Assembly: GCA_023229525.1 (NCBI GenBank)
Contig: JALNZC010000003.1
Span: 1 to 64,000, forward strand
From: Bacteroidales bacterium
Lineage (GTDB): Bacteria; Bacteroidota; Bacteroidia; Bacteroidales; FEN-979
Direction: 5' to 3'
DNA: 64,000 nucleotides
The notes below the pieces were generated by a model. That model was not told where the DNA came from. It saw only the letters and a list, made by a program, of their open reading frames with translations, and searched no databases. Position 1 is the stretch's first letter; the number at the start of each line of letters is the position of its first letter. Position numbers and translations under genes: made by a program. Below, one piece after another: positions 49,194 to 58,385 of the stretch.

Positions 49194-50246
49194 CTAACTC
49201 GGAATAAACCGTATGGCTGTCGCTTTCACATGTACCCAGAGTCTTATTCCCTCTTCGATATGAAGGCTAGCTATGGATTCCGGAGTGATGAGTGCGTGAA
49301 GCGGTGTTCCGATATCAAGTGTTATTTCCATTCCATTGATGGAAGGAACGATCTCCAGGACCCTGCCTTCGAAGTTGTTGGTTGCACTCGATTCGATCGG
49401 TCCGGAGGAAAGGAGGATATCCTCACCGCGTATCAGCACGAAGCCTTCAGTTTCCGGTTCATTAGTAACGACACGAAAGTACAGATTGTTGCCTATGTTT
49501 GCTATTACGAACCCGTTTTTTCGGAAGAGGGTAGCCGGGAAGAAGTTGCGGATACCGACAAAGCGGGCGACAAATTCCGACTTAGGTGAATGGAAGACCT
49601 CACCCGGTGGCCCTTTCTGGATGATCTCCCCATTGTTTATAACTGCGACCTGAGTTCCCAGGGAAATGGCCTCTTCATAATCGTGTGTGACATGAAGAAT
49701 GGTCTGTCCTTCCCGGTGGATCTGGCGGAGCAGGACACGTAATTCGGATTTCAGCCGTGTATCAAGTGAATTTAACGGCTCATCGAGTAAAAGGATCCTT
49801 GGTTTCTGGATGAGGGTACGGGCCAGCGCCACACGTTGAAGTTCTCCTCCCGAGAGGGTCAGGGGTCTCCGGTCAAGCTGCTCGAAAATGTTCAATCTCC
49901 CGGAAATGGATTCAACAAGCGCCATCCTTTCAGAGCACGGCTGATCTGAATCATGCAATGCAAAATGAATGTTCTCACGCACTGTCATATGCGGGAATAT
50001 GGCATGATCCTGAAAAACCAGACCGATCCTCCGGTTCTGGATCTTTTCATTGGAGATATCCTTACCGTCAAGTTGGATGATCCCTGAATCGGGTGTGACA
50101 AGTCCTGCAATGGTTTCAAGCACCATCGACTTCCCGGCGCCTGATTCACCCAATAGAATAAAATAGTCGCCATCATGCACATCGAACGAGATGCCGGTCA
50201 GGGCGAAATTGCGATATCTTTTTGATATATTATTTAAAGATAGCAA
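49194..50246 (-). CDS. wtpC: Molybdate/tungstate ABC transporter ATPase
   Basis: 350 residues from a TTG start. ABC domain with Walker A LLGESGAGKSMV at residues 32-43, signature LTLSGGELQRVALARTL, Walker B ILLLDEPLNSLD. A TOBE/Mop-like C-terminal domain covers about 275-350 (NFEGRVLEIVPSINGMEITL). It energises oxyanion import by the WtpAB pair. It ends 38 bases before moeA. Whether molybdate or tungstate is preferred cannot be told from this subunit. Confidence 0.9.
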   Translation of the reverse strand: MLSLNNISKRYRNFALTGISFDVHDGDYFILLGESGAGKSMVLETIAGLVTPDSGIIQLDGKDISNEKIQNRRIGLVFQDHAIFPHMTVRENIHFALHDSDQPCSERMALVESISGRLNIFEQLDRRPLTLSGGELQRVALARTLIQKPRILLLDEPLNSLDTRLKSELRVLLRQIHREGQTILHVTHDYEEAISLGTQVAVINNGEIIQKGPPGEVFHSPKSEFVARFVGIRNFFPATLFRKNGFVIANIGNNLYFRVVTNEPETEGFVLIRGEDILLSSGPIESSATNNFEGRVLEIVPSINGMEITLDIGTPLHALITPESIASLHIEEGIRLWVHVKATAIRFIPS

Positions 50247-50254
50247 GCTGATAT

Positions 50255-51037
50255 TTAATTAATAATTCGTTTTTTTCCCAGCCATCTGAAGGTAATGAAC
50301 AGCGCCAGGGAGATGATGATGAATAGTACTGAAACAGGCCGGGCATATTTCAGTCCGAAAGCCCCGAATCGTTCATAGATCAGTACCGGGGTGATCATGG
50401 GGTGGTAAGCGATGATGATGACGGCCCCGAATTCGCTCATGCCCCGTGCAAACATCAGGATGAGTCCGGAAACAATATTCCGCCATGCGAGCGGGAGAGA
50501 TATCGTGAAAAAAACCCTTGACGGTGAAGCCCCCAGCGTAAATGCGGCTTTTTCAAGTCTTTCGGGAACACCGGCAAATCCATCCCGGGCTGTATTGATA
50601 AGGTATGGGATGCTCACAAAAGCCATGGCGATGACAATTCCTGCAGGATGACCGATAAAGTTCAGTCCAACCATCGATCCCATCTGTCCCAGGGTCGAAT
50701 CGCGGCTGACAAATCCCAGCAAGGCAATACCGGCAGCGGAGTGGGGAATGACTACAGGGAGATCAATGATACCGGTAACCAACCGCTTCATGGGGAAGGT
50801 TTTGCGGGCCAATAGGTAAGACAGGGGAATGGCGGCCAGGGAGAAGATCAGGGTACCTGCCATGGAGGTCCAGATCGTGAGCCAGATGCTGTCGCGGACC
50901 TCCGTTTCACGGGCTGTTTCAAACAATGTTTGCGGACTGGTCTTCAATACCATCCCTAATAAAGGTGCAATGATGAAAAGCAAAATCAATCCACCCAGAA
51001 AGATGAATACCAGGTTTATGTAACTGAATCTTTTCAA
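50255..51037 (-). CDS. wtpB: Molybdate/tungstate ABC transporter permease
   Basis: 260 residues with six predicted membrane helices, starting YINLVFIFLGGLILLFII. The permease EAA-type loop is seen in EKAAFTLGASPSRVFFTISL. The fold and length are those of ModB/WtpB/CysT-family permeases. It lies 8 bases ahead of the ATPase gene. It forms the membrane channel with WtpA as binding protein. Confidence 0.9.
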   Translation of the reverse strand: MKRFSYINLVFIFLGGLILLFIIAPLLGMVLKTSPQTLFETARETEVRDSIWLTIWTSMAGTLIFSLAAIPLSYLLARKTFPMKRLVTGIIDLPVVIPHSAAGIALLGFVSRDSTLGQMGSMVGLNFIGHPAGIVIAMAFVSIPYLINTARDGFAGVPERLEKAAFTLGASPSRVFFTISLPLAWRNIVSGLILMFARGMSEFGAVIIIAYHPMITPVLIYERFGAFGLKYARPVSVLFIIISLALFITFRWLGKKRIIN

Positions 51038-51106
51038 CGTTAATTGCTTTATTTACTGATATGAGATAGGAGACAAAATCATCACCTATCACCTATCTCT
51101 TATCTC

Positions 51107-52204
51107 CTATCTCTTATCGTCCGTTATCTTCTCAACAAAGATGTCCGAAACCGCCTTCACGGCCCTGTCAGAGAAAAAATCGCAGGAGGGGAAGATCCGG
51201 AATTTTCCTCCGTCTTCTTTCGCAGGACAGGGAACCACCAGGATCTCTGCCTGGTCGTTCCGATTCATGATTTCGCTATAGGAATAAACGGCATGGTATC
51301 CGTCTTTCCCGACGATGGTAACCAAACCTTGTTGAAGGGCTGTCCGGTTGAAAGGGAATTGGTTTTTCAGGATATCTTTCAGATATTTACCGGTAAAGGG
51401 CTGAGTACTGTGAATCCCGCGACCTTTCCCATAGAAAATAGTGTGGAGGGTTTCCATCTGTATATTTTCCGGAAGGGACGCCAGTTTTTTCACTTCCTTG
51501 TTATTATCATGAAAGATGATCTCAGGTGAGGTAAGGGGTTTCATTTCACGGTTAATCACGAAGGAACGGGGATAGGATTTTACAGTTATCCTGACCGGAG
51601 CGGAGATATTCCGTTCCGAGACCAGGTCGCCGGCAATCACAATTTTACTTTCTGTAGGAAGGGGCCACAGTTCTTTCGTTTTGCTGGGTACGATCCGCAT
51701 CACATCCGTTGCAATAATGACATTATGAAGACAATTAGGGTAATAGATCTCGCCCCAGCTTATGACAACCTTTTCTCCTTTGGCATTCTCGATCTCAATG
51801 AAAAGGTCGATGATTGGAGCAAATTCCGCTTTATTTTTCTTTTTAATGATCCGGTCATTAAGGATATCGAAAAGGGAGTAACCATCATAGCGATAAGCGC
51901 CTATAAAGATATTGGAGCCATCTTCCTTCAGCAGGGTTTCTTTTACAATTACAGAACGTTTTTTAAGTTTTGAGAAATCAACCTTTCCGGGATTTTCAAC
52001 CTCGCCGGCAATCTCAAGTTCGGACACAGGGAGGGAGTAAGTCTCTTCATTATCGTAAAAGTCGTTGGTCTTGTCATCCTTGTCGGGTACAATTGTGGCG
52101 TTGATAATCGTTTTAGCGGGATCAGGTGAAGCTGGGTTCATATTCTGGGAATACATTGATTGCAAAAGCAAACTAAATATAGCAATAAATAAAATCTGTT
52201 TCAT
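51107..52204 (-). CDS. Exported sulfite-oxidase-fold-like protein
   Basis: 365 residues with a signal peptide (MKQILFIAIFSLLLQSMYSQ). Two segments resemble the oxidoreductase molybdopterin-binding fold: LEIAGEVENPGKVDFSKLKK followed by GYSLFDILNDR at about 60-140, and FTGKYLKDILKNQFP with GYHAVYSYSEI at about 285-330. The usual pterin-ligand Cys is not evident, so a cofactor-free or accessory form is likely. It is encoded between the WtpA and WtpB genes (17 and 69 bases), suggesting a role tied to molybdate or tungstate supply. The assignment rests on pattern and context. Confidence 0.65.
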   Translation of the reverse strand: MKQILFIAIFSLLLQSMYSQNMNPASPDPAKTIINATIVPDKDDKTNDFYDNEETYSLPVSELEIAGEVENPGKVDFSKLKKRSVIVKETLLKEDGSNIFIGAYRYDGYSLFDILNDRIIKKKNKAEFAPIIDLFIEIENAKGEKVVISWGEIYYPNCLHNVIIATDVMRIVPSKTKELWPLPTESKIVIAGDLVSERNISAPVRITVKSYPRSFVINREMKPLTSPEIIFHDNNKEVKKLASLPENIQMETLHTIFYGKGRGIHSTQPFTGKYLKDILKNQFPFNRTALQQGLVTIVGKDGYHAVYSYSEIMNRNDQAEILVVPCPAKEDGGKFRIFPSCDFFSDRAVKAVSDIFVEKITDDKR

Positions 52205-52221
52205 GGTTGCGCTCTCCCGGT

Positions 52222-53187
52222 TTATTGTTTTTTTGCAAAGGATTTGAGTTCAATGGGTAATTTATCATAATTCATGGTTGGCAAGGGGATCACCGAGGGT
52301 TGCCCGTTTTTTTCCATGATGGCCATCCCTTTTTCCCGGGTGAGTAAGAATTTTGTGAATGCAATAGCTGCCTCCCTGTTCGGGGCATCCCTGAGTATGG
52401 TAATCCCGTAAATCATCGGTTCGCCTTTCACCACTTCCTTTTTCCCGGGTTCTTTCCCGTTAATCTCGGTTGAAACGGAGGCATAAAGGTCAGCAAAAAC
52501 AAGAGTTTTGAGATTAACTTCGTCGGGCAATATAAGGTACTTCAGTTTGTGCTGTAAGGCGACAGATCGATATAGGAAAATGTAATCGATGCTTCCTGAT
52601 TCAAGCAAAGCCACGAGGTCAACCTCTTTCGGACGCATATAGTTCAGATCCTTTTCCATGATCCGTTTGGCAAGTCCTGGTTTCTTATAATATTTCTCTG
52701 CCAGCAGCAGAGAAAGTATCGACCGGTACCCACAAGGGTCAGCATTGGGATCGGCCCGGCTGAAAGCTACATCAGGCTTCATCAGGATTTCGAACCAGTT
52801 TTTATTGTTGATATTATTTGCATAGCGTGATTTTTCATGGTAAACGATGGATAATTCATTGCTCACGAACCGGATGTTCCAGTCAGCATATTTGGGAATC
52901 AGCATGTTGTCGATGACGGCATAATCGGATGATGCCAGGATGTCGCAGGGACGGTTAAGGTCTGTTATTTTCCTGGCAGATGCAATGCTCCCCGCCGATT
53001 CCATCTGGATTCTCACATTGGGGTAAATTTTATTGAATGCGGCTGCAACTTCCTTCATGGGGACGGAGAGGCTACCGGCATGGAAGATGATAAGGTCACC
53101 CTTGAGACCTTTGGATTTCTGCTGGGCAAAAACGGTGGATGTCATCATAATCCCAACAATTGAGCTGATTAGTAGTTTTTTGTACAT
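52222..53187 (-). CDS. wtpA: Molybdate/tungstate-binding protein of the ABC transporter
   Basis: 321 residues. Signal peptide MYKKLLISSIVGIMMTSTVF; mature part begins with LIIFHAGSLSVPMKEV, the oxyanion-binding start of the WtpA/ModA group 2 family. SAGSIASARKITDLNRPCDI and PNADPCGYRSILSLLLAE are further WtpA landmarks. WtpA proteins bind tungstate and molybdate with very high affinity in their mature form. The gene lies 11 bases after the ModE-like gene and 17 bases before the SUOX-like gene. The presence of a tungsten-type AOR nearby supports tungstate uptake. Confidence 0.9.
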   Translation of the reverse strand: MYKKLLISSIVGIMMTSTVFAQQKSKGLKGDLIIFHAGSLSVPMKEVAAAFNKIYPNVRIQMESAGSIASARKITDLNRPCDILASSDYAVIDNMLIPKYADWNIRFVSNELSIVYHEKSRYANNINNKNWFEILMKPDVAFSRADPNADPCGYRSILSLLLAEKYYKKPGLAKRIMEKDLNYMRPKEVDLVALLESGSIDYIFLYRSVALQHKLKYLILPDEVNLKTLVFADLYASVSTEINGKEPGKKEVVKGEPMIYGITILRDAPNREAAIAFTKFLLTREKGMAIMEKNGQPSVIPLPTMNYDKLPIELKSFAKKQ

Positions 53188-53198
53188 ATCCTGAATTT

Positions 53199-53576
53199 TT
53201 ATCTTTTTAGTTCACTCTTAAATGCATCAAAGCCTTTCTGAATCGTAGCATCAACGGTTTCATGAAAAACATCGAAAGCCCGTACAAGCCGGCGCCCATC
53301 TTCCGTGAGGACGGTTTTACCACCCTCAGTTCCTCCACGGGTCCTTTCGAGCAAAGGAAACCCGAAGAATTTTTCAATCTTGACAAGGTTACCCCATGTC
53401 CGGCGATAGGTATAGCCAAGCTCATCGCAGGCTGCTTTCAACGATCCCTTCTGATCGATGAGTTTCAACATATGCCATTTGCCGTCGCCCAGTATACCGG
53501 TCTCTTTTTCATCCGACATCCAGATCTTGTAATGAAGACGGATATCGGATAATTTACTGTTGAATTTTGTTTCCAT
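53199..53576 (-). CDS. ModE-like winged-helix regulator (N-terminal domain only)
   Basis: 125 residues. The winged helix of the ModE/LysR type is visible: HMLKLIDQKGSLKAACDELG then YTYRRTWGNLVKIEKFFGFP and LLERTRGGTEGGKTVLTEDG. The C-terminal Mop domains that bind molybdate in full ModE are missing, so the ligand sensing, if any, is different. It is first in the transport/cofactor series and the likely regulator. It is divergent from pruA with 175 bases between. Confidence 0.85.
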   Translation of the reverse strand: METKFNSKLSDIRLHYKIWMSDEKETGILGDGKWHMLKLIDQKGSLKAACDELGYTYRRTWGNLVKIEKFFGFPLLERTRGGTEGGKTVLTEDGRRLVRAFDVFHETVDATIQKGFDAFKSELKR

Positions 53577-53669
53577 AAATTAGTTGGTGAGTTGGTGAGC
53601 TGGTGAACTGGTGAATTTGTAAAATTGTCATATGAATGAAAAAAATAGATAACAGGAATAATTATGATG

Positions 53670-53730
53670 CAAAAATAGAATTTTTCTCGACATGTCGGTG
53701 CTTGCATATCGGGAATATAACGTAATTTTG
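53670..53730. promoter_or_regulatory. Divergent -7 elements of modE-like and pruA genes
   Basis: Minus strand: TATTTTTG (53677-53670) toward the regulator. Plus strand: TAATTTTG (53723-53730) toward pruA with CTTG 18 bases upstream (53701-53704). An 8-bp TTGGTGAG/CTGGTGAA array (53583-53620) lies in the regulator leader. Confidence 0.5.
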
Positions 53731-53751
53731 TAGCATAAACAAACCATTACT

Positions 53752-55392
53752 ATGAATAATGCACTATTTAATCTCGAGCGTCCGCAGAATGAGCATACCC
53801 TGAGTTATGCCCCCGGATGCAAGGAACGAAAAGAATTGAACACCGAACTGGACCGGCTGAGCTCAGAGGTACAGGATATCCCGCTGATCATCGGTGGGAA
53901 GGAGATTCGTACCGGGAATACGGGAAAATTGGTAATGCCACATGACCATCAGCATTTACTGGCCAACTATCACAAGGCCGAAGAAAAGGAAGTCGGACTG
54001 GCAATCAATGCGGCCCTCAAAGCCCACAAAGAGTGGGAATCATTCCCCTGGGTCGACCGGGTTTCGATAACGCTCAAAGCGGCAGAGTTGATCTCGAAAA
54101 AATATCGATTCCTGATCAATGCTTCAACCATGCTCGGCCAGGGTAAAAGCGCCTACCAGGCCGAAATAGATGCTGCATGCGAAACCATCGATTTTCTCAG
54201 ATTCAATGCCTGGTTCATCACTGAAATCTATAAGGAGCAGCCACATTCACAACCCGGGATCATCAACCGCATTGAATACCGTCCGTTGGAAGGATTCGTG
54301 TTTACGGTGACTCCGTTCAACTTTACGGCCATTGCCTCGAACCTGAACATGGCTCCTGCTCTGATGGGGAACACATCAGTCTGGAAGCCGGCTACAACCT
54401 CGCTGCTTTCGAATTACTTTCTGATGAAGGTCTTCCAGGAAGCCGGTCTCCCTGACGGTGTCATCAATTTCCTACCGGGATCAGGTAGCCTGATCGGGAA
54501 GGTTGCTATGGCTCACCGCGATTTGACAGGAATCCATTTCACAGGTTCCAATAATACTTTCAATGGCTTATGGCAGACGGCAGCGCAGAATATGGGCAGT
54601 TACCGTTCCTATCCCCGCATCGTGGGAGAAACTGGAGGCAAGGACTTCATCTTTGTTCATTCCTCGTGTGATCCCCAGGAGGTGTCGGTAGCTATTGTAC
54701 GCGGCGCTTTCGAATACCAGGGACAAAAATGTTCAGCCGCTTCCCGGGCATATGTTCCGGAATCGATGTGGCCGGAAGTCAATTCCCGGATCGGTGAAAT
54801 GATCGGCCGGATCACCGTAGGCGATGTGCGTGAATTCAGCCATTTTATGAATGCAGTGATCGACGAAGCCTCCTTCGACAATATCATGGATTATATCAAT
54901 TATGCCAGAAAATCGAACGATGCGGAAGTGATTTTTGGTGGAACCGGTGATAAATCAAAGGGATATTTCATCCAGCCTACTGTGATCAGGACGACCAACC
55001 CGCATTTTAAAACCATGGAAGAGGAAATTTTCGGTCCGGTGATGACCATCTATGTTTATAAGGACAAAGATTTCGAGGAGACCCTTCGGATCTGCGATCA
55101 GACCTCTCCCTATGGATTAACCGGTTCGGTGTTTGCCAAGGACCGTGATGCCATCAATAAGGCTTGTCGAGTCCTTCGTTATGCTGCCGGAAACTTTTAC
55201 TTCAACGACAAACCAAGTGGTGCCGTGGTAGGGCAACAGCCATTCGGCGGCGCTCGCGGATCGGGAACGAACGATAAATCAGGCAGTCACCTGAACCTGT
55301 TGCGGTGGACCAACCCCAGAACTATCAAGGAGACACTTATCCCGCCGACCGAGTTTACTTATCCCTATATGAAGGAAGATAGATGCCATTAG
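53752..55392 (+). CDS. pruA: L-glutamate gamma-semialdehyde dehydrogenase (P5C dehydrogenase)
   Basis: 546 residues. The catalytic Glu lies in GETGGKDFIFVHSSC and the catalytic Cys in EYQGQKCSAASRAYVP; FTVTPFNFTAIASNLNMAPA and GNTSVWKPATTS mark cofactor binding. The length and RMGFTGSNNTFNGLW-like block match the human-type single-function P5C dehydrogenase, which makes glutamate from proline or ornithine breakdown. No proline dehydrogenase gene is adjacent. It is monocistronic, followed by a small heptamer array. Confidence 0.93.
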   Translation: MNNALFNLERPQNEHTLSYAPGCKERKELNTELDRLSSEVQDIPLIIGGKEIRTGNTGKLVMPHDHQHLLANYHKAEEKEVGLAINAALKAHKEWESFPWVDRVSITLKAAELISKKYRFLINASTMLGQGKSAYQAEIDAACETIDFLRFNAWFITEIYKEQPHSQPGIINRIEYRPLEGFVFTVTPFNFTAIASNLNMAPALMGNTSVWKPATTSLLSNYFLMKVFQEAGLPDGVINFLPGSGSLIGKVAMAHRDLTGIHFTGSNNTFNGLWQTAAQNMGSYRSYPRIVGETGGKDFIFVHSSCDPQEVSVAIVRGAFEYQGQKCSAASRAYVPESMWPEVNSRIGEMIGRITVGDVREFSHFMNAVIDEASFDNIMDYINYARKSNDAEVIFGGTGDKSKGYFIQPTVIRTTNPHFKTMEEEIFGPVMTIYVYKDKDFEETLRICDQTSPYGLTGSVFAKDRDAINKACRVLRYAAGNFYFNDKPSGAVVGQQPFGGARGSGTNDKSGSHLNLLRWTNPRTIKETLIPPTEFTYPYMKEDRCH

Positions 55393-55415
55393 GGGGATAA
55401 AATTCAGTTCTGGGT

Positions 55416-55442
55416 GCTGGATGGTGGATACTGGATGCTGGA
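55416..55442. repeat. Short heptamer array after pruA
   Basis: Four units (CTGGATG, GTGGATA, CTGGATG, CTGGATA) 24 bases after the pruA stop. Confidence 0.85.
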
Positions 55443-55497
55443 TAAATCGTAAATTGAATTGACCAATCTGAGGTTAATTACTATTGCATTTGGGTTG

Positions 55498-55848
55498 TCA
55501 GTTTTTTCTAACGGACTGGAGGCCATGCTCAGCCATGTATGCTGCAAATCCGTCATAGCCAGATTCCCTGATTTTGGCGATGCAGGCAGCACGGTCTGAT
55601 CTGAATATAAGGGCAAAGATTTTTGAAAAAAAGTTATTGAACTTCTTACAATCCATTGGATTTGGAAATTCAGTACAGTCTGCACAACTGGAATACCCGC
55701 GTTCAATATTACAACTGCGGACTTTACACCATGAAGCCTTACTGTTTTCATGGCATCCTGGGCATGATCCTGACTGGTATTTCCTGCATGCTCCGCAATA
55801 CAACCCGCAATAGGCGATATTTTTTTTATCAGCAATAACAGTTTTCAT
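55498..55848 (-). CDS. DUF3795 cysteine-rich protein
   Basis: 116 residues. The signature IAYCGLYCGACRKYQSGSCP and further Cys in ASWCKVRSCN and SSCADCTEFP give nine or more cysteines, characteristic of DUF3795. Members are small cytosolic proteins thought to bind metal or an Fe-S centre; function unknown. It is a single gene convergent with pruA. Confidence 0.85.
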   Translation of the reverse strand: MKTVIADKKNIAYCGLYCGACRKYQSGSCPGCHENSKASWCKVRSCNIERGYSSCADCTEFPNPMDCKKFNNFFSKIFALIFRSDRAACIAKIRESGYDGFAAYMAEHGLQSVRKN

Positions 55849-55964
55849 TTTCTGTCTTTTATTTTATATTGTCAATTGTCCACAAATTTGAACAAAAAAA
55901 TCAAAAAACAAAAATCCAGCCCCATCCTATTTTGTAATAACCACCACACCACCACACAATCTCA

Positions 55965-56060
55965 TCATCTCACAATCTCTCCACCTCACTCACTCACACA
56001 CTCACTCACTCATTCCTTCATTCCTTCATTCCTTCATTCCTTCTCACCTTCTCACCACAC
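55965..56060. repeat. CACTCACT / ATTCCTTC low-complexity array
   Basis: 4- and 8-bp units (CTCACTCA, ATTCCTTC) fill the gap before the aldehyde oxidoreductase stop codon. No gene or terminator is seen. Confidence 0.85.
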
Positions 56061-56069
56061 GCCATTTCC

Positions 56070-58229
56070 TCACTGCAACGGTGCAACCACCGCTATCAGT
56101 TCAGGCAGGTCCATACCGATTTTTTTCAGATGCTCAATTTTAGGAACGCCATTCTTTGTCCATCCCCTGCGTTCATAAACGGCATCAAGGAGCTGCTCAT
56201 AACGGTTTTCGCGGTATTGACGTAATACCTTCATTTTCTCTTCGGTTGTTTTTCCCGCGGGATCGAAGTTTACCTGTTCCATCAATTGTTTGTCATACCG
56301 CTCTGCCCGTGATTCGTATTCTTCTTTTGTAACAGGTCCGCAGGCGCGATAGGGCTGAGCATCGTGTTTCCGCAGACCGTATCCCCGGCGGATGTTAAAG
56401 ATACGCTGGAAGTTATAAACCCGTTCCGACATGCGGACGATTTCGGTTTTGTCGATGTTAGCTCCGGTCACAGCATTAAAAATCGTCACATAATTGTCTA
56501 CATGCTCAGGAACCTTCGCAGGTTCATTTGTCTGCGCATTGTCTTCAGGTTCCACGTCGTTCCAAGGTAGTTTGCAGAAACCGGCCAAACCGAACCAGGT
56601 ACGAAACATGGGAAAATAGTGAAGCGCCTCCGCTTTTTTCTCAAAAGTCGGGATTTGGTTGTTGACCATGTCCATGAAGATGAGCCAGGCTTCATCATGC
56701 TGCGGACCTTTATTGGTCATGGCATATCCGCCCTGCTGGGCCAGCGATTCTTTGGAAACATACTGGGAGTATTCCAGCCCTTTGTTTTCCATACCGATAT
56801 CCTGCATGAACTTCGGATCACCCCAACCATTCTGTGCGAAAATTTCTTTCATTTTTCTGACCCCTTTTCCGGCAATGAGCCCGAAACCTTCACCGCGTGA
56901 AACCCGGTGCAATAGTTCCATGGCATCATCGGCATTACCAAAGTTCAGTTTCAGACCGCCGGTACGCTCTTCATTCAGAATGCCGTTTTCGTAACACTCC
57001 ATCATGAAACCGAGGATAGTACCCCACGAGATGGTGCAGATTCCATAGGTATCGCAATAGAAATTGGCTTCAATGGTAAAGTCGGGATTGAAAATTCCGG
57101 CAACGGAGCCGAGTGACGATGTTGTTTCATATTCCGGTCCATCAACAATAACCTTTTCGCCTTTATACGGACCGGTGCGGAGTTCGTAATTATCGACACC
57201 CTTGGCGCAGGCCATGTTGCAGCCTACCCAGCAACCATCGGGAACATTTTGTGTAAAGTATGATTTCCATACATCGCCACGGATTTTATAGGCATCGGGA
57301 TGACTGCCGAATTTGAAATTTTTAACCGGTAACAGGTCATAGTCGTTCATGATGTGGGTGAGATGGGCCGTGCCTTTTGAACGCATTTCGCATTGTTTGT
57401 CATCCAGATCCCGCATCTCTTTGTTGAAACGGCGGCCCCGTTCCTGGATAGCTTCCATGTTCGCAACATTGTTCCGGTTTCCGCCAATTGTTTTCACATG
57501 GGCAATTACTGCTTTGATCTTTTTATCGCGCAGGACGGTTCCGATACCACCACGGCCAGCTTGTTTCAGGCGGACTTTCTTCCGTTTAATATCATAGAAG
57601 GAGAAATTGAGCATCCCGATCAGGGAATGTTCGGCGGCTGAACCGGCTGATACGACCGCTACATTATATTTATCTTTTTCATTTACAGGGTTTGCCATCA
57701 TTTCGTGAAGCGCTTCGGTGAGAATATGACTGTCGGCCGGAAGATCTCCGGCTTCATAGACCTCGATCACTTCACGGGCTTCTTCAAATACGATCATGAT
57801 CTCCTGATCCGATTTTCCCTGGATCTCAAGTGCATCGAAACCGCAGAATTTAAGAAAAGGGCCGAAGAAACCACCCACATTTGAATCGACGATGATATCG
57901 GTCTGTGGACTGATGGCGCAACAGATGGCTTTTCCTGCACCGGAATACTGGGTGATCCCACAACAAGGTCCACCGGAGATCACGATCTCGTTCGCAGGAT
58001 CGTTCCATTTGGTGTCGGGCTGAGTGGCATCCCATAGCAAGCGCAGGTCAAATCCTTTTCCACCGGTGAATTTTTCTTTCATCTCCAACGAAACCGGTTT
58101 TTCAAGGATGGCCATGTCGCCAACGTTTATGTAAATTGTGCGGTTATTATAGCCCTTATCGATCGGAGCCCACGTATACCGGTATTGTTTCAGCAGCTTG
58201 TGCGTCTTTTTAAATTCATCGAAAGTCAT
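56070..58229 (-). CDS. Aldehyde:ferredoxin oxidoreductase (tungsten-pterin enzyme family)
   Basis: 719 residues. The N-terminal pterin-binding domain has ISGGPCCGITQYSGAGKAI and DSNVGGFFGPFLKFCG, then AGRGGIGTVLRDKKIKAV near 224-241. The likely [4Fe-4S] ligands are C333, C337 and C341 (GCWVGCNMAC, spacing C-x3-C-x3-C, where C-x2-C-x3-C is common) with C552 in GFCKLPWND. The length is above the usual 600-650. These enzymes oxidise aldehydes or reduce acids with ferredoxin; the aldehyde is unknown. Tungstate uptake and pterin genes on the same strand 2.5 kb away support a tungsten enzyme. Confidence 0.9.
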   Translation of the reverse strand: MTFDEFKKTHKLLKQYRYTWAPIDKGYNNRTIYINVGDMAILEKPVSLEMKEKFTGGKGFDLRLLWDATQPDTKWNDPANEIVISGGPCCGITQYSGAGKAICCAISPQTDIIVDSNVGGFFGPFLKFCGFDALEIQGKSDQEIMIVFEEAREVIEVYEAGDLPADSHILTEALHEMMANPVNEKDKYNVAVVSAGSAAEHSLIGMLNFSFYDIKRKKVRLKQAGRGGIGTVLRDKKIKAVIAHVKTIGGNRNNVANMEAIQERGRRFNKEMRDLDDKQCEMRSKGTAHLTHIMNDYDLLPVKNFKFGSHPDAYKIRGDVWKSYFTQNVPDGCWVGCNMACAKGVDNYELRTGPYKGEKVIVDGPEYETTSSLGSVAGIFNPDFTIEANFYCDTYGICTISWGTILGFMMECYENGILNEERTGGLKLNFGNADDAMELLHRVSRGEGFGLIAGKGVRKMKEIFAQNGWGDPKFMQDIGMENKGLEYSQYVSKESLAQQGGYAMTNKGPQHDEAWLIFMDMVNNQIPTFEKKAEALHYFPMFRTWFGLAGFCKLPWNDVEPEDNAQTNEPAKVPEHVDNYVTIFNAVTGANIDKTEIVRMSERVYNFQRIFNIRRGYGLRKHDAQPYRACGPVTKEEYESRAERYDKQLMEQVNFDPAGKTTEEKMKVLRQYRENRYEQLLDAVYERRGWTKNGVPKIEHLKKIGMDLPELIAVVAPLQ

Positions 58230-58385
58230 AATGGAAGTTTTTTGTTTTCAGGGATCAAAATTATTGAAAATTGTTAATTTAATCACAAGAGAATCAAAAA
58301 GTTCGATGTGTTTTTTCGTGCATATCGAGAAAGGATGGTAAAAATCGTTATTTTTGTATAGAAGGAAGAATCCCTGAGACAGGAC

